Virus record (IMG/VR): IMGVR_UViG_3300042465_007045
Coordinates: 1-44,428 of that record
DNA from: a virus
DNA: 44,428 nucleotides
Direction: 5' to 3' (one strand)
Shown here: one piece after another, positions 12,597-21,682 of the stretch
How positions within the stretch are numbered: position 1 is the first letter of the stretch
Layout: each line of letters begins with the position of its first letter
Translations under genes and position numbers: made by a program
Notes under the pieces: generated by a model
Told to the model about the DNA's origin: nothing
What the model saw: only the letters and a program-made list of their open reading frames with translations
Database searches by the model: none

Positions 12597-13295
12597 ATGA
12601 AATTAATAGCTCCTTCAAATAGGGTTATAGTAAAAGTGGATTTAGAAAGTAAGAATAGCCATACATTTAAAGATGGCACTAAAATAAGATTAGAAAGGGT
12701 GTATGATAATTTTAACATGAGATATGTTAAACCAGTAAACGCAATAGTGGTAAATGCTAAAAATATACCAGAAGGTGCGGAAATATTAATTCATCATAAC
12801 TCTACTCATGACACTTATAGGATTTTTAATTACAAAAGTTTTACGGAAGATGCATCATCTGATATTAAGTATTACTCAATTCCTATGGAAGAATGTTTTT
12901 TATGGAGAAAAAAATCAAAAGATTCTTGGAAGCCATTGAATAATTTTATAACAGCATTAAGAATATTTCAACCTTATACTGGATTTTTAGAAGGAATAAC
13001 TCCTACAGTAATAAAAGATAAATTGTATATTACAAGCGGAGAATTAAAAGGAAATGTTTGCGAAGTTTTAAAAGCTACAGATTATCAGATTATATTTCAA
13101 GGAGATGATGGGGTAGAAGAGAATATTATTAGATTAAGACATTTTGAAGATGGGTATAATGACAGAGAAGAAGTAATAGCTATTAATCATGAATTAACAG
13201 AGATGGTTATTAATGGAAATATATTAGTTGGAATTACACCAGCAGATGCAACAAAATTAGTAACACTTTCAAATCCAAATTTAGTATGTCTTTAG
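12597..13295 (+). CDS. Beta-rich protein upstream of terminase, possibly GroES-like
   Basis: The 232-residue protein has an N-terminal beta-barrel-like half (NRVIVKVDLESKNSHTF, KDGTKIRLERVYDN, VNAIVVNAKNIPEGAEILIH). Its spacing resembles the chaperonin-10 barrel, a small domain that begins with a VIVKV strand and has GAEIL-type turns. A second beta domain follows (residues 130-232). I am not certain of the fold. The last residues overlap the next gene by 10 bases, which suggests a packaging- or assembly-related role. Confidence 0.65.
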   Translation: MKLIAPSNRVIVKVDLESKNSHTFKDGTKIRLERVYDNFNMRYVKPVNAIVVNAKNIPEGAEILIHHNSTHDTYRIFNYKSFTEDASSDIKYYSIPMEECFLWRKKSKDSWKPLNNFITALRIFQPYTGFLEGITPTVIKDKLYITSGELKGNVCEVLKATDYQIIFQGDDGVEENIIRLRHFEDGYNDREEVIAINHELTEMVINGNILVGITPADATKLVTLSNPNLVCL

Positions 13296-13660
13296 AAGAT
13301 AATTTATTAAAACAAGTTGCTTTTTTAGAAGGCAAATTAGCTTTTTATGAAAATGATGGAGTTGGTAAATTATATCATGCTCTTAATAGAAAGGCTAATG
13401 AAATGGCAGATTTACTTAATAATAATGATCTTACTAAAGTTCAAATGGATGAACCTAAAGATAAGACATTTGAAAGGTTGCAAAAAATATGGTCTGATGC
13501 AGAAGGAGTATCAAATGCTATTAAATCACTTGGCGTATTGGCTGGCATAAATCAAGGCCCTATTGATATAAAAAAGGAAATGCAAGTATCTAGAAAGCCA
13601 TTTTCACCAGAAAGTGTTGCAGACGCAGTTGGAGAATTAGCTGGTGGTAAAACAAGATAA
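13286..13660 (+). CDS. Putative small terminase subunit
   Basis: This small (124-residue) helical, charged protein lies directly upstream of the large terminase, overlapping the previous gene by 10 bases and ending 2 bases before TerL. Its helices (ALNRKANEMADLLNNNDLT, then FERLQKIWSDAEGVSNAIKS) resemble proteins in the TerS position of crAss-like phages. The function is inferred from position; there is no sequence motif that proves DNA binding. Confidence 0.6.
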   Translation: MSLEDNLLKQVAFLEGKLAFYENDGVGKLYHALNRKANEMADLLNNNDLTKVQMDEPKDKTFERLQKIWSDAEGVSNAIKSLGVLAGINQGPIDIKKEMQVSRKPFSPESVADAVGELAGGKTR

Positions 13661-13662
13661 TT

Positions 13663-15702
13663 ATGTACGAAAAAATAGAAGGAGGATCAGTTGTTAATAT
13701 TCAAGGACTAGATTGTAATCTACCCCCAGAAGGTTATGTATTTAATATAATCACAAAAAATATTGAATACAGGGGTATTTATGAAAATTCTTCTAAAAAA
13801 GAAGAACAGCATTGGAAACGAATGAATCCTCCATCTTGGTATTCTGAAACTATTAAAAATTGGGATAATTACGAAAAGAAAAGAAAAGAAGAAGATCCTG
13901 AATTTTATGATGATAAATTAGAAGAATTTAAAAAGCAAGAATGGGATAGAAGGTTAAATGGTTTTTGGTATAGAAATAATGGAACACCTGTTTATTTAAC
14001 TGGGATGCATTATTTATATTTGCAATGGTGGAGCATAGATATTGGTTATCCTAAGTTTAGGATGCCTGATTTGGAAAAGTTTTATTTTATGCAATATTGC
14101 ATAGAAGATCCATTGTGCATGGGTATGCTAGAAGTTACAAAAAGACGTTTTGGTAAGTCATTTGTGGCTGGCTTATTTGTTACAGAGTATATATCAAGGA
14201 CTAAAATGACAAATGGAGGTATCCAATCTAAAACAGGATCTGATGCTAAAAAGTTTTTTAGTAAAACAGTTGTGAATCCATTTAGAAGGCTTCCTAAATT
14301 TTTTAGACCAGAATATGACACTTCATTAGGCCCTAATCCTAAGTCTGAAATGCGTTTTCAAAAAACAAACGTAAGGGGTAAGAAGTCAGATGATAGTATA
14401 GATAAAGATGAATTAGGATCTGTAATTGATCATCAATCTGCTGATACAGTAGCATATGATGGACAAAAATTACATAGATATGTGGCTGATGAGTGTGGAA
14501 AGACAACCGAGGTCAATGTGTATGACAGGCACGAGGTTGTGCGTTATTGTTTACTAGATGACGAAGGTCAGATTATTGGTAAAGCTCTTTATACTACAAC
14601 GGTAGAGAAGCTTAGTACCGAAAAAAATGGTGTTCAACAAGCATTTAAGCAATTGTGGGAAGAAAGCAATCAAGAGAAAAAAGAAGATGGAACTACCCCA
14701 AGTGGACTTTATAGATTTTTCATGTCAGCCAAGAAAACTAGAAATTTTAATGATTTTGGTTATCCAGACGAAATAAAGACATTAGATATTATACTAGCAG
14801 ATAGAGCTAAAATTAAAAACCCTAGATCATTATCTGCTCGTATAAGAAAAGAGCCATTAACGATAGATGAAGCATTTAGTACAGATGCTGATGGATGTAT
14901 TTTTAATGTAATTAATATAGGGGAAAGAGAGGCTTATTTAAAGCAAAATCCAGTAATAAAAAGACATGTTTTATTCTATAGAGATATAGACCAAACAGTT
15001 AGATGGAGAAAAATTACAGATAAGGAAGAAGATTTTCATTGGGTTATTACTCAATTCCCAAAACAAGGAGAAGAAAATAAGCATAAATATGACATTAAAA
15101 ATAGAAAGCCGGACAGAACAGAGGATGGCGCAATAGCCGTAGATGGATATAGCAATAGTCAGGGAGGTAAATTTGGATCAAAAGCATCTGCGTGGGTAGG
15201 CAGAAGATACAATATGTTAGATCCAGATAATACAGGAAAGGCAATTGGGCATCTTTATGGTAGACCTCAAGTAAAAGAAACTCTTCATGAACAAGTCATG
15301 CTTGCGGCTGAGTTTTATGGTTATCAGGTATGGTATGAACATAATAGTGATGATTATTTGTCTTATTTCAGAGAAAGGGGAAGAATATTATATTTAGGAT
15401 TGTATCCTATGGGGGTAATAGATCCGACAAAAAGAGATTCAGAGAGGTATAAGGGTTTCCCAACAACTCCTTTTAGTCTTACAAAACAGGCAGATGTTGG
15501 TATAATGTATTTTGAATATCATATAAATTCAATAGATTTTGAAAATTTATTAGAAGATGCTAAAAAATTTGATCCTAATAATAGAACCGAATTTGACCAA
15601 ACTGTATCATTTTTAATGTTAATAGTGTGTTTAATGGAGCCTATTAGGGCAAAAGTTAAAGTAGAGCCATTGGTTAAAAATTACTCTCCTATTTTATCTT
15701 AA
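13663..15702 (+). CDS. terL: Terminase large subunit
   Basis: The 679-residue protein is a crAss-like-type large terminase. The ATPase half has a Walker A-like EVTKRRFGKS (residues 157-166) and a Walker B-like RYVADE (D276, E277), with KTGSDAKKFF downstream of Walker A. The nuclease half has an acidic strand, EDGAIAVDGY (around D494), then a segment with SAWVGRRYNML. It pumps DNA into the prohead and cuts the concatemer. It follows the TerS candidate and precedes the portal. Confidence 0.92.
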   Translation: MYEKIEGGSVVNIQGLDCNLPPEGYVFNIITKNIEYRGIYENSSKKEEQHWKRMNPPSWYSETIKNWDNYEKKRKEEDPEFYDDKLEEFKKQEWDRRLNGFWYRNNGTPVYLTGMHYLYLQWWSIDIGYPKFRMPDLEKFYFMQYCIEDPLCMGMLEVTKRRFGKSFVAGLFVTEYISRTKMTNGGIQSKTGSDAKKFFSKTVVNPFRRLPKFFRPEYDTSLGPNPKSEMRFQKTNVRGKKSDDSIDKDELGSVIDHQSADTVAYDGQKLHRYVADECGKTTEVNVYDRHEVVRYCLLDDEGQIIGKALYTTTVEKLSTEKNGVQQAFKQLWEESNQEKKEDGTTPSGLYRFFMSAKKTRNFNDFGYPDEIKTLDIILADRAKIKNPRSLSARIRKEPLTIDEAFSTDADGCIFNVINIGEREAYLKQNPVIKRHVLFYRDIDQTVRWRKITDKEEDFHWVITQFPKQGEENKHKYDIKNRKPDRTEDGAIAVDGYSNSQGGKFGSKASAWVGRRYNMLDPDNTGKAIGHLYGRPQVKETLHEQVMLAAEFYGYQVWYEHNSDDYLSYFRERGRILYLGLYPMGVIDPTKRDSERYKGFPTTPFSLTKQADVGIMYFEYHINSIDFENLLEDAKKFDPNNRTEFDQTVSFLMLIVCLMEPIRAKVKVEPLVKNYSPILS

Positions 15703-15734
15703 TTAAATTTTTTAATAAATTTCTTATTATTTAG

Positions 15735-15742
15735 TATATTTG
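15735..15742 (+). promoter_or_regulatory. -7 promoter box TATATTTG before the portal
   Basis: TATATTTG lies 21 bp before the TTG start at 15764, in the 61-base gap after terL, and may start a separate structural-gene transcript. Confidence 0.55.
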
Positions 15743-15763
15743 ACCTAATAAAATTGATAAAAA

Positions 15764-18121
15764 TTGTCAGATAGTCCATTATACATAAGCGCAGGTAATA
15801 GTAGTGGTCAGTCAATGAAAGATTTTCAGCTGACTACAGACCTTGCATCCAAATCTGATATTCTATACGGTAAAAGAGTTGCTCAGAACATATATTCAAC
15901 TATTTACGGTAATCAGTCATATTTTTGGATTAGAAATAATCGTTTTAGAAAAAATAGGCAAATTGCAAATGGAAAAATAGACATGAGTGTCTTTTTAGAT
16001 CGTCTTGAATTAAATGGCAAGAATAATTATGTTAATATTAATTGGAAATCAATTATTATTGGTAATACAATTGTAGCAAGATTAGTTGGTTCTTGGATGA
16101 ATAGAAAAGAAAAATTATCTGTTACAGCAGTAGATCCTACATCTGCTAAATTAAAAAAAGAAGCGGCAGATGAAGCCGAGTTTGTTTATGATAATAAAGA
16201 AATGTTATCTCAGTTGGAATTAGAATCTGGAGTTCCAATGATTCCTAAAGATCAATTTGTTGCAGAAGATAAAGATGATTTAGATAGATGGGTTTCTGAA
16301 TTCAATCACTTACCGGAAGAAATAAAATACAGCATGGGCTGTAACAATGTTTTACAGGCTAATGGATGGGATGATATTTTAAAAGAAAGAATATTACACG
16401 ATTCGGCAGAGGTCGGATTAGTTGCAACTTATACTTGGATGGATGAAGAAGGTGAAATTCATGTTCAATGGCTTAGACCAGAGAATGTTATTTATTCTTA
16501 TTCAGATTATCCTGATTTTAGAGATACAACATACAGAGGACATATATCTTCAATAAAGATTAGCGAATTAAGAGCTAAATATGGTAAACAGGCTGGTGGT
16601 ATTTTGACAGAAGAGGAGATTTTTAGAATTGCACAATTTTCGAAAGAATATCAATTGACTGATAAGATTAAATGGATGCAAGACTGGAATATTGCATATT
16701 TGCGTCCTTATGATGAATGGAATATTGATTTAATGAATTTTGAAATTAAAACATTAGATTCTGATGGATACACAGTTACAAAAACTAAAAAGAACGGAAG
16801 CACTATCATTAGAAAGGGCAAGCCAGAAAAATTAGACGAGAATCAGGAATATTTAGAAGAAAAAAAATGGAATATATATAGAGGCGTTTATTGTCCAGTT
16901 ACTCAAGATATGTTGAGTTGGGGAATAAAAAAGAATATGATTCGCCCTCAAGATCCAAAGGAATTAGGTAATGCAGAATTTTCTTACAGTTTTTATATGT
17001 ATCAGAATTATGATATGCGTAACGTGGCTGTGCCTGAAAAAATTGAAGAACCTATTGAGCAAATGATTTTGGCGAGATTAAAGATTCAACAACTAGTTGC
17101 TAAAATGAAACCAGCTGGTGCTTCTATTAATGTAGATGCATTACAAGAGCTAGATTTAGGACTAGGAGATACTACTAAGCCTATTGAAATACAAAAGATA
17201 TGGGAACAAACAGGTAATTTATATTACAGAGGCAGAGATGCTGAAGGAAATCAAATACCTATTCCTATTAACGAATTACCTAATACAGGATTTGCACCTC
17301 AATTACAGGCTTTAATACAATTATATCAATTCCATTACCAAGTTTTAAAAGATGAATTAGGTGAAGATCCTAATTTAATGAGTCAAGCTGCAATGCCAAG
17401 AGTTGCTGCATCTAACATAGAAACATCAAGAATATTGGCCAATAATGCAACAGACTACATGTATGAGGCTTATAAGTATGTAATGGAAGAAACTGGTAAG
17501 AAAATAGCTTGTTTATTAAATACAAGTGTTACAAGAGGCGGTAAAAAATATAGAGATATTTTAAAAGAAGAAGAAGTAAAAGATAGAAATTTCGTAGCTA
17601 GAGTAGACATGCTTCCAGATGATTTAGAAGTAGCTAAATTAGAGGCTATGATGAATAATGCAATTACGGCCAATCCTCAAATGATTCTTTATATAGATCC
17701 ATTTAAGATAACAAGAATGGCTAGAGAAAATGTTCAATTAGCTGAATTGTATTTTAGACAGGCTCAGAAGAAATTTATAAAAGCAGAACAAGAAAAAGCC
17801 GCAACAAATAGTCAGCAAAATGCTGAAATACAACAAGCTAGTATGCAAGCTAAAGCTCAGGGAGATAATGCATTATTAGATAAGCAGACTAATGCTAAAC
17901 AAAAAGAAATCTTACTTCAGGGCGTGATAGATTTAGTTAAAGCGAACATACCAATGCCTGCACAATTACAACCATTAATTAATGAGTTATTAGTAAATGT
18001 AGAAATACCATTGACTGCTCAAAATGATCAAATGGAACAAGCGGCAGCTATGGTACAACAACAGCAACAACAACAAGAGCAACAAACACAAGGTCAGGAA
18101 ATGGCCTTAGAACAACAATAA
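15764..18121 (+). CDS. Portal protein
   Basis: The 785-residue protein has the size and sequence style of crAss-like portals. After a short N-terminus come FWIRNNRFRKNRQIANGKID and a segment with NINWKSIIIGNTIVARLVGSWMNRKEK, then a long alpha/beta middle. The start is TTG 15764, right after an in-frame stop; the next Met is residue 18, so either could be used. The C-terminus is Gln-rich (about residues 763-785, seven Q in a row), encoded mostly by CAA. The portal dodecamer at one vertex passes DNA and binds the neck proteins. It follows terL and precedes the head genes. Confidence 0.88.
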   Translation: MSDSPLYISAGNSSGQSMKDFQLTTDLASKSDILYGKRVAQNIYSTIYGNQSYFWIRNNRFRKNRQIANGKIDMSVFLDRLELNGKNNYVNINWKSIIIGNTIVARLVGSWMNRKEKLSVTAVDPTSAKLKKEAADEAEFVYDNKEMLSQLELESGVPMIPKDQFVAEDKDDLDRWVSEFNHLPEEIKYSMGCNNVLQANGWDDILKERILHDSAEVGLVATYTWMDEEGEIHVQWLRPENVIYSYSDYPDFRDTTYRGHISSIKISELRAKYGKQAGGILTEEEIFRIAQFSKEYQLTDKIKWMQDWNIAYLRPYDEWNIDLMNFEIKTLDSDGYTVTKTKKNGSTIIRKGKPEKLDENQEYLEEKKWNIYRGVYCPVTQDMLSWGIKKNMIRPQDPKELGNAEFSYSFYMYQNYDMRNVAVPEKIEEPIEQMILARLKIQQLVAKMKPAGASINVDALQELDLGLGDTTKPIEIQKIWEQTGNLYYRGRDAEGNQIPIPINELPNTGFAPQLQALIQLYQFHYQVLKDELGEDPNLMSQAAMPRVAASNIETSRILANNATDYMYEAYKYVMEETGKKIACLLNTSVTRGGKKYRDILKEEEVKDRNFVARVDMLPDDLEVAKLEAMMNNAITANPQMILYIDPFKITRMARENVQLAELYFRQAQKKFIKAEQEKAATNSQQNAEIQQASMQAKAQGDNALLDKQTNAKQKEILLQGVIDLVKANIPMPAQLQPLINELLVNVEIPLTAQNDQMEQAAAMVQQQQQQQEQQTQGQEMALEQQ

Positions 18122-18144
18122 TAAACATTATAAAATAATAAAAA

Positions 18145-18528
18145 ATGGCAACGGTAAGTAAACTTTTAATCAGACTGCAAAAATTTAGTTCAAAAATTAG
18201 CAAAGTTGTAGATGCAACTGCTTCTTTTAATGCAAATGGCAATTTTTACCAAGATTTATCTGGTTGGGATTCTGCTGTTGTGCAATTTGTAAGTCCATCT
18301 AATGCAATTTCATTTAGTACTACAAATGATGATGGGGCAATTACAGGGCAATTATTGCCAGCTCCAGAAGTTCCTCTTAACTGGGTATCTGTTTTAGGTA
18401 TTAATTTAACAACAAAAACCGATGTAAGTTCTATATCAGCTAGTGGAATAGTTGAATTTGGAATTATTGGTAAATATTTGTTATTACAAGGAACCGCAAT
18501 TGCAACTACAACAACAACAGCACCATAA
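18145..18528 (+). CDS. Small structural protein with Thr tail
   Basis: The 127-residue protein is beta-rich (FYQDLSGWDSAVVQFVSPSN, then ASGIVEFGIIGKYLLLQGT) and ends in a short run of Thr plus AP. The core looks like a small jelly-roll or decoration domain, but I do not recognise the family. The Thr-rich tail relates it to the next gene and the 1321-residue tail protein. The position between portal and scaffold genes suggests a capsid decoration or neck role. Confidence 0.72.
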   Translation: MATVSKLLIRLQKFSSKISKVVDATASFNANGNFYQDLSGWDSAVVQFVSPSNAISFSTTNDDGAITGQLLPAPEVPLNWVSVLGINLTTKTDVSSISASGIVEFGIIGKYLLLQGTAIATTTTTAP

Positions 18529-18552
18529 TATTAATATAAAAAATAACACAAA

Positions 18553-18957
18553 ATGGCAAATTCAGTAGCATATATCCTATCAAAAAATCTATACCCAGAT
18601 GCTTTTCAAGCAAAATATATAGGTGTTGATCAAGGAACTCAAATTGTTTATGCAACAACTAGTACATTAACAACTGCAAATATTCTATATTTAGATAGTA
18701 GATTAACTCAACTTGTATTTGGTAATGGTTACAAATGGCAGGGAATTCAATTATTAACAGATCCATCTGTAGAATATGCCGTTATGATTGATGGTTCTGG
18801 TAATATAGTATTAAATACAGGAACTACTACTACTACGACAACTACTACTAGCACGACAACAACTACAGCTGCACCAACGACAACAACTACAGCTGCGCCA
18901 ACTACTACAACAACAACAGTGGAGCCAACTACTACAACAACAACAGTAGCGCCTTAA
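18553..18957 (+). CDS. Structural protein with long poly-Thr tail
   Basis: Residues 1-90 of this 134-residue protein form a beta-rich domain (SVAYILSKNLYPDAFQAKYI, then WQGIQLLTDPSVEYAVMIDG). Residues 91-134 are almost entirely Thr runs broken by AAP, VEP or VAP, a mucin-like linker. The tail has no domain after it. The protein is probably surface-exposed on the virion, but the fold is unknown. It follows the previous gene by 24 bases. Confidence 0.75.
   Translation: MANSVAYILSKNLYPDAFQAKYIGVDQGTQIVYATTSTLTTANILYLDSRLTQLVFGNGYKWQGIQLLTDPSVEYAVMIDGSGNIVLNTGTTTTTTTTTSTTTTTAAPTTTTTAAPTTTTTTVEPTTTTTTVAP
18824..18954 (+). repeat. Threonine-codon (ACN) tandem repeat
   Basis: An imperfect array of ACT/ACA/ACG triplets encodes Thr runs with AAP/VEP/VAP spacers. 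Two nearly equal units (about 24-27 bases) are visible, including paired copies of ACAACAACTACAGCTGC. Confidence 0.8.
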
Positions 18958-18984
18958 TGAAAATATAAACCAAAATAAGCATTT

Positions 18985-20142
18985 ATGCCAAATAGTAATC
19001 AATCAAGCTCAGTTACGCTTGCAGATGGATTCGATCCGTTTTCGGACGATGGACAACAATTGCCAACAGAATCAACACCTGTTGTAACACCAGATCCGGT
19101 TCCAGATCCAATAGTTCCACAAGGAACACCAGATCCGGTTCCAGATCCAGCACCTCAAAGTTTTGATTCAAATCAATTTTTAAAAGAAAAATTTGGATTT
19201 GATAGTTATGAGCAAGCTGAGCAAGAATTTAAAAGAGTAAAGGAATTTAAAGAACCTGAATTTGATTTTAAGGATGACACTAGTAAAACATTGTTTAACG
19301 CAATCAAGGAAGGTAAAACAGAAGAGGTTTATGATATATTAAACCAACAAAAAAAACTTGAGAAATTAATTACAGGAGAAATTAATGCTAATTTAGCTGT
19401 AGATATTATCAAGACAAACATCGCAAACAAGTATAAAGACTTGAATGCAGATGAAGTAGATCTTTTATTTTATGAAAGTTATTATACGCCTGCAAAACCA
19501 GAGCAAGGGTATGATGAAACGGATGAGGATTATAGCCAAAAGGTTAAAACATGGGAATCTCAAGTAGAATATGCTCAGAAAAAAATGATCATTGATGCTA
19601 AGGTTTATAGACCAGAATTGGCTAAATTAAAAAGTGAATTAGTATTACCGGATATTTATAAAGAGGCCGAGAGAATGGCAGAGTACGAATCTCAATCTAA
19701 AGCAGATTTAGAGTACGAGCAGCAAGCTAGGTCTATTTATGAAAAAGCACTTAATTCTGATTTTAATTCATTTAGCGGGTTTAATGTATCGGTAAAAGAC
19801 GCGGAAGTCGAAATACCTATATCATTTAACGTAGGCGAAGATGAAAGAGTATCAATGAAGAATGAATTGGATGATTTTGACACAGAATCTTATTTTAATG
19901 GAAGATGGTTTACCGAGGATGGGAAGCCAAATATCCAGCAAATAATGGCAGATAAATATCTGTTAGAGAATCGTGATAAAATCTTACAAAAAGTGGCAAA
20001 TGAAGCTGCATCTCAAAGATTGTTAGCTCATTTGAAAAAATCTGGAAATGTTAATTTAAACCCAATCACCCCACAAGGTACACCTACTCAAAATCCAAAT
20101 GCGCAAATGGATTCATTAGCGGACTGGGCTTTTAGTAATTAA
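18985..20142 (+). CDS. Putative scaffolding protein
   Basis: The 385-residue, acidic, mostly helical protein lies directly before the major capsid gene, the classic position for a scaffold. The N-terminus is low complexity, with two copies of TPDPVPDP (a 25-bp direct repeat at 19086-19110 and 19125-19149). The body has long charged helices (YEQAEQEFKRVKEFKEP, KKLEKLITGEI) and ends in a Pro/Thr linker with NAQMDSLADWAFSN, a short tail that could contact the capsid. No protease motif is visible. The function is inferred from position and composition. Confidence 0.7.
   Translation: MPNSNQSSSVTLADGFDPFSDDGQQLPTESTPVVTPDPVPDPIVPQGTPDPVPDPAPQSFDSNQFLKEKFGFDSYEQAEQEFKRVKEFKEPEFDFKDDTSKTLFNAIKEGKTEEVYDILNQQKKLEKLITGEINANLAVDIIKTNIANKYKDLNADEVDLLFYESYYTPAKPEQGYDETDEDYSQKVKTWESQVEYAQKKMIIDAKVYRPELAKLKSELVLPDIYKEAERMAEYESQSKADLEYEQQARSIYEKALNSDFNSFSGFNVSVKDAEVEIPISFNVGEDERVSMKNELDDFDTESYFNGRWFTEDGKPNIQQIMADKYLLENRDKILQKVANEAASQRLLAHLKKSGNVNLNPITPQGTPTQNPNAQMDSLADWAFSN
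19086..19149 (+). repeat. 25-bp direct repeat in scaffold gene
   Basis: The unit AACACCAGATCCGGTTCCAG extends through ATCCA. It occurs at 19086-19110 and 19125-19149, offset by 39 bases (13 codons), and encodes the repeated DPVPDP segment. Confidence 0.8.
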
Positions 20143-20144
20143 CC

Positions 20145-20194
20145 TTAAATATTGCCCCTGGGGAAGGTATTATAAAAACAAAAAAACAAATATT
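20145..20194 (+). other. Major capsid 5' leader with GC hairpin
   Basis: A short GC-rich hairpin (CCCC-T-GGGG at about 20155-20163) sits alone in an otherwise AT-rich leader, before an A-rich stretch that leads to the ATG. It could stabilise or set the 5' end of the capsid mRNA. No -7 box is visible here. Confidence 0.4.
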
Positions 20195-21604
20195 ATGGCA
20201 GGAATACCTACCTCTAATATTCTGCAACCGGGTGCAATTTCGCAACCGTCCCAGAACAGGCAACTTATGGTTGACCTACAATTATTAACTCCTCAGTATT
20301 ACAAAAAGTATACAGAGAAGTACGGAAATGAAGATTTTACATGGTGGTTAGCCGCTCATAGTGGAATGGAAGAAGTAAAAAATCAGAATTTTTTCTGGTT
20401 TGAGAACAGAGGTAAATTAATGCCTGCTGTTACTAATGAATCTACAGTAGCTGCTGGCGTTGGTGCAACTGTTACCTTAACTTTAGGTGCAGAAGCTTAT
20501 TACAACAGTGGTACTGAAACTCCATTAAGAGTTAAAGAAACATTACGTGTCGCTTCATCTAACATTGAGGGTGTTATTTTGTCTATTGACGATACAACTC
20601 CTTATGCTTGGACTTTTGAAGTAGCTCCTAAGATCGTAACTCAAAGGTTTGCTTCAGCTGGTGCAAATAGCTTATTAGCTGGTGAAGTTTTATTATTCGG
20701 TGGTGATGTGGATGCTGGTGAAGCTTCTACTGCTATCAATCCTTTAATCCATTTGGATCAAAGATATGATAACAACATTACTGAAATTCGTGATGGTTGG
20801 AGCAATACCGATCTAGCTCAAATGGCTGATACTTATTATGAGTTCCCTGTTTCTGCCGATATGGCTGCTAATGGTGTTACTGCATTTACTTACAAAGGAA
20901 TGTACAAAACATTACAACGATTCAAGAATAACGTAGAGGCTAAGTTAATGCGTGGTAACAAGCAGAATAACACAGCTATCTCTAACTCAGTAGGAGCTCA
21001 AGGTATTATCCCTAAGGCTTTAGCTGATGGAGAAACTGTAGGTTATACTCCAGGTACTTTAGATATCGCTAAATTACATGAGATCACTCGTATTATGGAT
21101 GTTAACGGTTGTGCTAAGCAATCTGCTTGGTTAACTGACATTTTCCAAAGACAAGATTTCAGTGATGGTATCTTTGCTGCTTACCCAGCTGGTGCTTTCG
21201 TTTATGGATCTGGTGAAAAAACTAAAGAAGCTTCTGTTGCTTATGGTTTCCAAGAGATCTATATTGACGGTTATTTGTTATCTGTTAAGAAGTATCCTCA
21301 ATTTAACTCTGAGGTTACAACTGGTTTAACTCCAAATGTTGATTACTTCCGTAATTTCGGATTAATCTATCCAATGGGTGAAACTAAAGATAGCAAAACT
21401 GCTCAAACATACAAGAACATCACAGTTATGTACCAAGAGCCGCCTAAAGGTGGAACAGTTGGTAACGGAATTCGTGTATGGCAGTATGGTGGTGGTTCTC
21501 CTAATCCTACAGATGGTACAATGACTAATCAAATCGCGATGATCACTTACAGATCAACTCGTGTTTGTGCAGCAAACCAATTCATCGTAGTTCAAGGTGA
21601 CTAG
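20195..21604 (+). CDS. Major capsid protein
   Basis: The 469-residue protein matches the crAss-like major capsid type: an N-terminal arm (GIPTSNILQPG, QPSQNRQLMVDLQLLTPQYY), FTWWLAAHSGMEEVKNQNFF, a beta-rich body, and FKNNVEAKLMRGNKQNNTAI in the central segment. It forms the HK97-fold icosahedral shell. Base use differs from its neighbours: many GGT, GCT, AAC, TTC and ATC codons, as in strongly expressed genes. It ends with TAG and is followed by a strong terminator, so it is probably the most abundant product. Confidence 0.9.
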   Translation: MAGIPTSNILQPGAISQPSQNRQLMVDLQLLTPQYYKKYTEKYGNEDFTWWLAAHSGMEEVKNQNFFWFENRGKLMPAVTNESTVAAGVGATVTLTLGAEAYYNSGTETPLRVKETLRVASSNIEGVILSIDDTTPYAWTFEVAPKIVTQRFASAGANSLLAGEVLLFGGDVDAGEASTAINPLIHLDQRYDNNITEIRDGWSNTDLAQMADTYYEFPVSADMAANGVTAFTYKGMYKTLQRFKNNVEAKLMRGNKQNNTAISNSVGAQGIIPKALADGETVGYTPGTLDIAKLHEITRIMDVNGCAKQSAWLTDIFQRQDFSDGIFAAYPAGAFVYGSGEKTKEASVAYGFQEIYIDGYLLSVKKYPQFNSEVTTGLTPNVDYFRNFGLIYPMGETKDSKTAQTYKNITVMYQEPPKGGTVGNGIRVWQYGGGSPNPTDGTMTNQIAMITYRSTRVCAANQFIVVQGD

Positions 21605-21626
21605 TTCTTAAATTAGTATTTTATCG

Positions 21627-21662
21627 GGTAGCGGCAATTTAATTATTGTCGCTACCTTTTTT
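21627..21662 (+). terminator. Strong rho-independent terminator after major capsid
   Basis: GGTAGCGGCAAT (21627-21638) pairs with ATTGTCGCTACC (21645-21656), a 12-bp stem with one G-T pair, loop TTAATT and a TTTTTT run. Confidence 0.92.
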
Positions 21663-21682
21663 AAACAATTAAAACCCATTTT

